The notes under the pieces were generated by a model that did no database searches, had not been told where the DNA came from, and saw only the letters and a program-made list of their open reading frames with translations. This document shows, piece by piece, positions 61,745 to 64,000 of a stretch of 64,000 bases of DNA. This stretch comes from CAVTRI01 sp963737075 (lineage in GTDB: Bacteria > Actinomycetota > Acidimicrobiia > Acidimicrobiales > Palsa-688). The position numbers were made by a program, and so were the translations under genes. Location: positions 1,426,001 through 1,490,000 of the forward strand of contig CAVTRI010000002.1 in the NCBI GenBank assembly GCA_963737075.1, in the 5' to 3' direction. Each line of letters opens with the position of its first letter. Positions within the stretch are counted from its first letter, which is position 1.

Positions 61745-62754
61745 TCAGCATGGCTGGTTGTCGAAGCGGACCCATTGCCAGTGAGCGAAGAGACGGGGCT
61801 GTCGATCGAGCAGTCCCTTCCACCATCGCTGGAACCGGCCATAGGCCCGCAGGCGCCGGTACTTCTTCCCCGCCCACCGTCTCAGGTAGGTGCTGACACG
61901 GATCAGGAGGGGATACATGGCCGACCGGTAAAACCGGCCGTAGTAGTGCATCCACCCGCCCACGATGGGATTGAGCCATCGGGCCAGGTCGTCCAGGGTC
62001 CAGGTGGTGCGACGGTGTATCCGCATGCCGCGGAGTTCATCGCTTTTGGCTTTGATGGCCTGGTCGCTCATGGCGGGCAGAAACGACGTGAACACACTGC
62101 CGTCCTTTCGCCGGGCTCCCCGAGGCCGGAACGTGTAGCCGAGGAACGTGAAGCTGGTGTGCTCGTGGTCGCCCCGACGGTCGGCGTCCTTGCAATAGAC
62201 GATCCGAGTCTTGTCGGGGTGGAGCCGCAGGCCCACCTGCTCCATCCGCTCGGCGATCGCTGCGAGTACCTCTTCCGCCTGACGCCGAGTGCGACAGTGC
62301 ACGACGGCATCGTCGGCGAAACGCTCGAAAGGGCAGCCCGGGTAACGCCGGGCCATCCAGGTATCGAACGCGAAGTGCATAAACAGGTTCGCCAGGATCG
62401 GCGAAGCCGCCGACCCTTGCGGGGTTCCTTTGTCACGCTCCACAAGAGTGCCATCAGGCATCTGCAGCGGGGCGGCTAACCACCGCTTCACATACAGCAG
62501 CACCCACGGGCAGTCGGTTACCGTCTCCACCGCCTTGATGATCAGGTTCCAGGGCACCGTGTCGAAGAACTTCTGGACATCAAGGTCGATGACCCAGTCG
62601 TATCGCCAGCAGCGTTGCCGGCACACCCCCACCGCGTCCAAGGCACGCTTGGCCGGCCTATAGCCATAGGAGTCGGGGTGGAACCGGGGTTCCACCAGCT
62701 TCTCCAAGTACATGGCCATGACCGTCTGGGCCACCCTGTCAGCGACAGTAGGGA
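61745..62754 (-). pseudogene. Group II intron reverse transcriptase/maturase, 5' truncated
   Basis: The frame opens in the conserved VPTVADRVAQTVMAMYLE and has DSYGYRPAKRALDAV, YDWVIDLDVQKFFDTV, GTPQGSAASPILANLFMH and the active-site FADDAVVH, then the maturase end (LGYTFRPRG ... WLNPIVGGWMHYYGRFY). About 100 N-terminal residues (RT-0 and RT-1) are missing, cut at about 62754 by the recombinase element. It would reverse-transcribe and splice the intron; the truncated gene cannot. Confidence 0.85.
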
Positions 62755-62762
62755 CGGTGACT

Positions 62763-64000
62763 TCATACTTTGCCTCCTGTCAGGGCGTGTTGGGCTTTGG
62801 ACTTGATTTCGGCGGGTAGGTGGACTGAGGTGGCGATGCGTTGACGGCAGGCGTGCTGCACGTCGGAGGTGAAGTCGATGTACTTGCGGCCGCCGGGTCC
62901 GCGCCGCCAGGGCACGTTGCCAACCACCGTCCAGTGGTAGACGGCGTCGGAGTTGATCCCGAGGGTGTCGGCGACCTCTGCGACGGTGCGCTCGGTGGGG
63001 CGGAGAGGGCTGGGGTCGATGTCGGTGTGCACATGCGGTGAGGCGGCGACGTGGGCCCGCCAGTGGGCTTCGACTTCGGGACTGAAGGGGATACACCAAC
63101 GGTTGTAGAGGCCCCGTCGGGCGGGCAGAAGGCCTCGGTTGATCCAGCTGATGACGGCGCCGTGGTCGACGCCGAGGCGGGATGCGACGTCGCGCACGGT
63201 GAGCTCGCCGGGTTGGAGCAGAGCGGGTGAACCGATGCCGTGGTAGTGCCGAAGCGAGGAGACGGCGTCGCTGTCGAAGGGCCGGCCGGCTCCGGTCTGA
63301 TATCCGGCCGTGTTGAGCGCGGCGGCCAGTTCGTGGTTGTCGAGACCTGGCCCGATTCGCCGGGCGAGCGCGATCGCTTCGGGGGCGGTGCGTCGGACTT
63401 CGTGTATGCGGCTCATGCGCTTCACTACCAGCTGTTCGGTTGCGCCTGAGCGCCAGTGGACCCCGATGCGCAGCTTGGCCCGGTCGACGTCGGGGATCAG
63501 GGTGACGTCGGCGATCAACGTGCGTAAGAGCCGTTTGCGGTCCCGGTTCGAGGTGGTCGACGCGGCCCACAGTTCACCCAGGTTGGTGACGACCGCTTCG
63601 AGCTCGGCGCGCGCTGGCAGCGGCGCCGTAGCAGCCCGCTGGGTCGCCAGCGCGGCTTCTGCTTCGGCCAGCTCGGCCAGGCGGGCCTCGAGACGGTTCT
63701 CGAAGCTGCGGGCCACCAGACGGTTCTCGGGCTCGACAGCCAGCAGGGCCCGTTCGGCCCGGTCCGCTTGATACTTGGCTCGTTCCACGGCCAGCTCGGC
63801 GGCCCGGGTGGAGCGGGCCCGGCGTTCGGTCACCTCGTCGGCGGCGGCCAGCGCCAAGGTGAGCTCCTCACCGGAGACAGCACCCAGTAGACATCCAGCG
63901 ACGGCGGCGTCGACGGTGTCGGCGCGCACCGACCGGCATGACGGGGTGGCGGTGTGGTCCTGTCGGGCGTGGGCGCAGTCGTAGTAGTCGTGCCCTCCAG
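62763..64000 (-). CDS. Large serine recombinase, C-terminal part (N-terminus beyond window)
   Basis: The reverse frame is open to the right edge. It begins in a zinc ribbon (H, C in YYDCAHARQDH, CRSVRADT), then has a coiled coil (EVTERRARSTRAAELAVERAK ... EPENRLVARSFENR) and two HTH-like regions (ELTVRDVASRLGVDHGAVISWI and TVAEVADTLGINSDAVYHW). Its architecture matches the recombinase at 48544. The stop at 62763 is about 8 bp from the join to the intron RT gene. The catalytic domain is outside the window. Confidence 0.85.
   Translation of the reverse strand, partial: GGHDYYDCAHARQDHTATPSCRSVRADTVDAAVAGCLLGAVSGEELTLALAAADEVTERRARSTRAAELAVERAKYQADRAERALLAVEPENRLVARSFENRLEARLAELAEAEAALATQRAATAPLPARAELEAVVTNLGELWAASTTSNRDRKRLLRTLIADVTLIPDVDRAKLRIGVHWRSGATEQLVVKRMSRIHEVRRTAPEAIALARRIGPGLDNHELAAALNTAGYQTGAGRPFDSDAVSSLRHYHGIGSPALLQPGELTVRDVASRLGVDHGAVISWINRGLLPARRGLYNRWCIPFSPEVEAHWRAHVAASPHVHTDIDPSPLRPTERTVAEVADTLGINSDAVYHWTVVGNVPWRRGPGGRKYIDFTSDVQHACRQRIATSVHLPAEIKSKAQHALTGGKV

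Noticed and set aside
1..64000. CRISPR array
   Set aside because: No regularly spaced repeats of 20-40 bp were seen; the only close repeat pair (3164-3216) has no spacer of array size.

Overview
The window is high-GC DNA with GTG/ATG starts, ATGA/GTGA gene overlaps and actinobacterial gene families: F420-type LLM oxidoreductase, DUF222, PadR/TetR/MarR regulators, an Erm(37)-like methylase and CaiB-type CoA transferases. I infer an uncultured or little-studied soil-type actinobacterium, possibly Acidimicrobiia-like. No rRNA or tRNA gene was found, so the placement rests on gene content only.

Layout. (a) 1-4.7 kb is part of an integrated phage-like or satellite element: a P-loop ATPase, a frameshifted Topo VI-A/Toprim-like gene, small zinc-ribbon proteins and one HK97-fold capsid gene. 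It ends near a truncated DUF222 gene. (b) 5.2-29 kb is a catabolic region for CoA-activated carboxylic acids. It has four CaiB/BaiF CoA-transferase genes (two are tandem-domain fusions), two acyl-CoA synthetases, two amidohydrolase-2 family enzymes, an LLM oxidoreductase, an SDR, a 3Fe-4S-type ferredoxin, two APH-like phosphotransferases, an alpha/beta hydrolase, a branched-chain-amino-acid-type binding lipoprotein and local TetR/MarR regulators. Most genes sit in short overlapping operons. (c) 29-42 kb is a patchwork of intact small genes (Erm-like methylase, PadR plus membrane protein, GYD protein, VapC) and many broken ones: FAD oxidase, DUF2293, P-loop kinase, IS110 fragment, HNH-helicase fusion, BBE fragment, PobA fragment. 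(d) 41.8-46 kb holds a large cyclase/AAA/LuxR regulator and a SnoaL-like protein. (e) 46.3-52.1 kb is a nested insertion. A GNAT acetyltransferase gene is split by an IS21-family element with a 4-bp GTAC duplication. The istB gene of that IS21 is itself split inside its Walker A codons by a serine-recombinase element that also carries a DUF5372-like gene. (f) 52.6-61.1 kb looks like resident chromosome: sulfatase, PhoU, DUF169 protein, a radical SAM protein with a CCSEP tail, an ATP-grasp protein and an NfuA-like Fe-S carrier. (g) 61.6-64 kb holds the 3' part of a group II intron (reverse transcriptase plus domains V/VI), cut by a second serine-recombinase element that runs off the right edge.

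Many otherwise well-conserved genes carry a single-base frameshift, often at a homopolymer. This could be real decay, but it also fits uncorrected sequencing indels, so the entries marked pseudogene for a lone frameshift should be read with that in mind. The most interesting loci are the two serine-recombinase elements that each interrupt a conserved motif of another mobile element, and the radical SAM/ATP-grasp/DUF169/NfuA neighbourhood.
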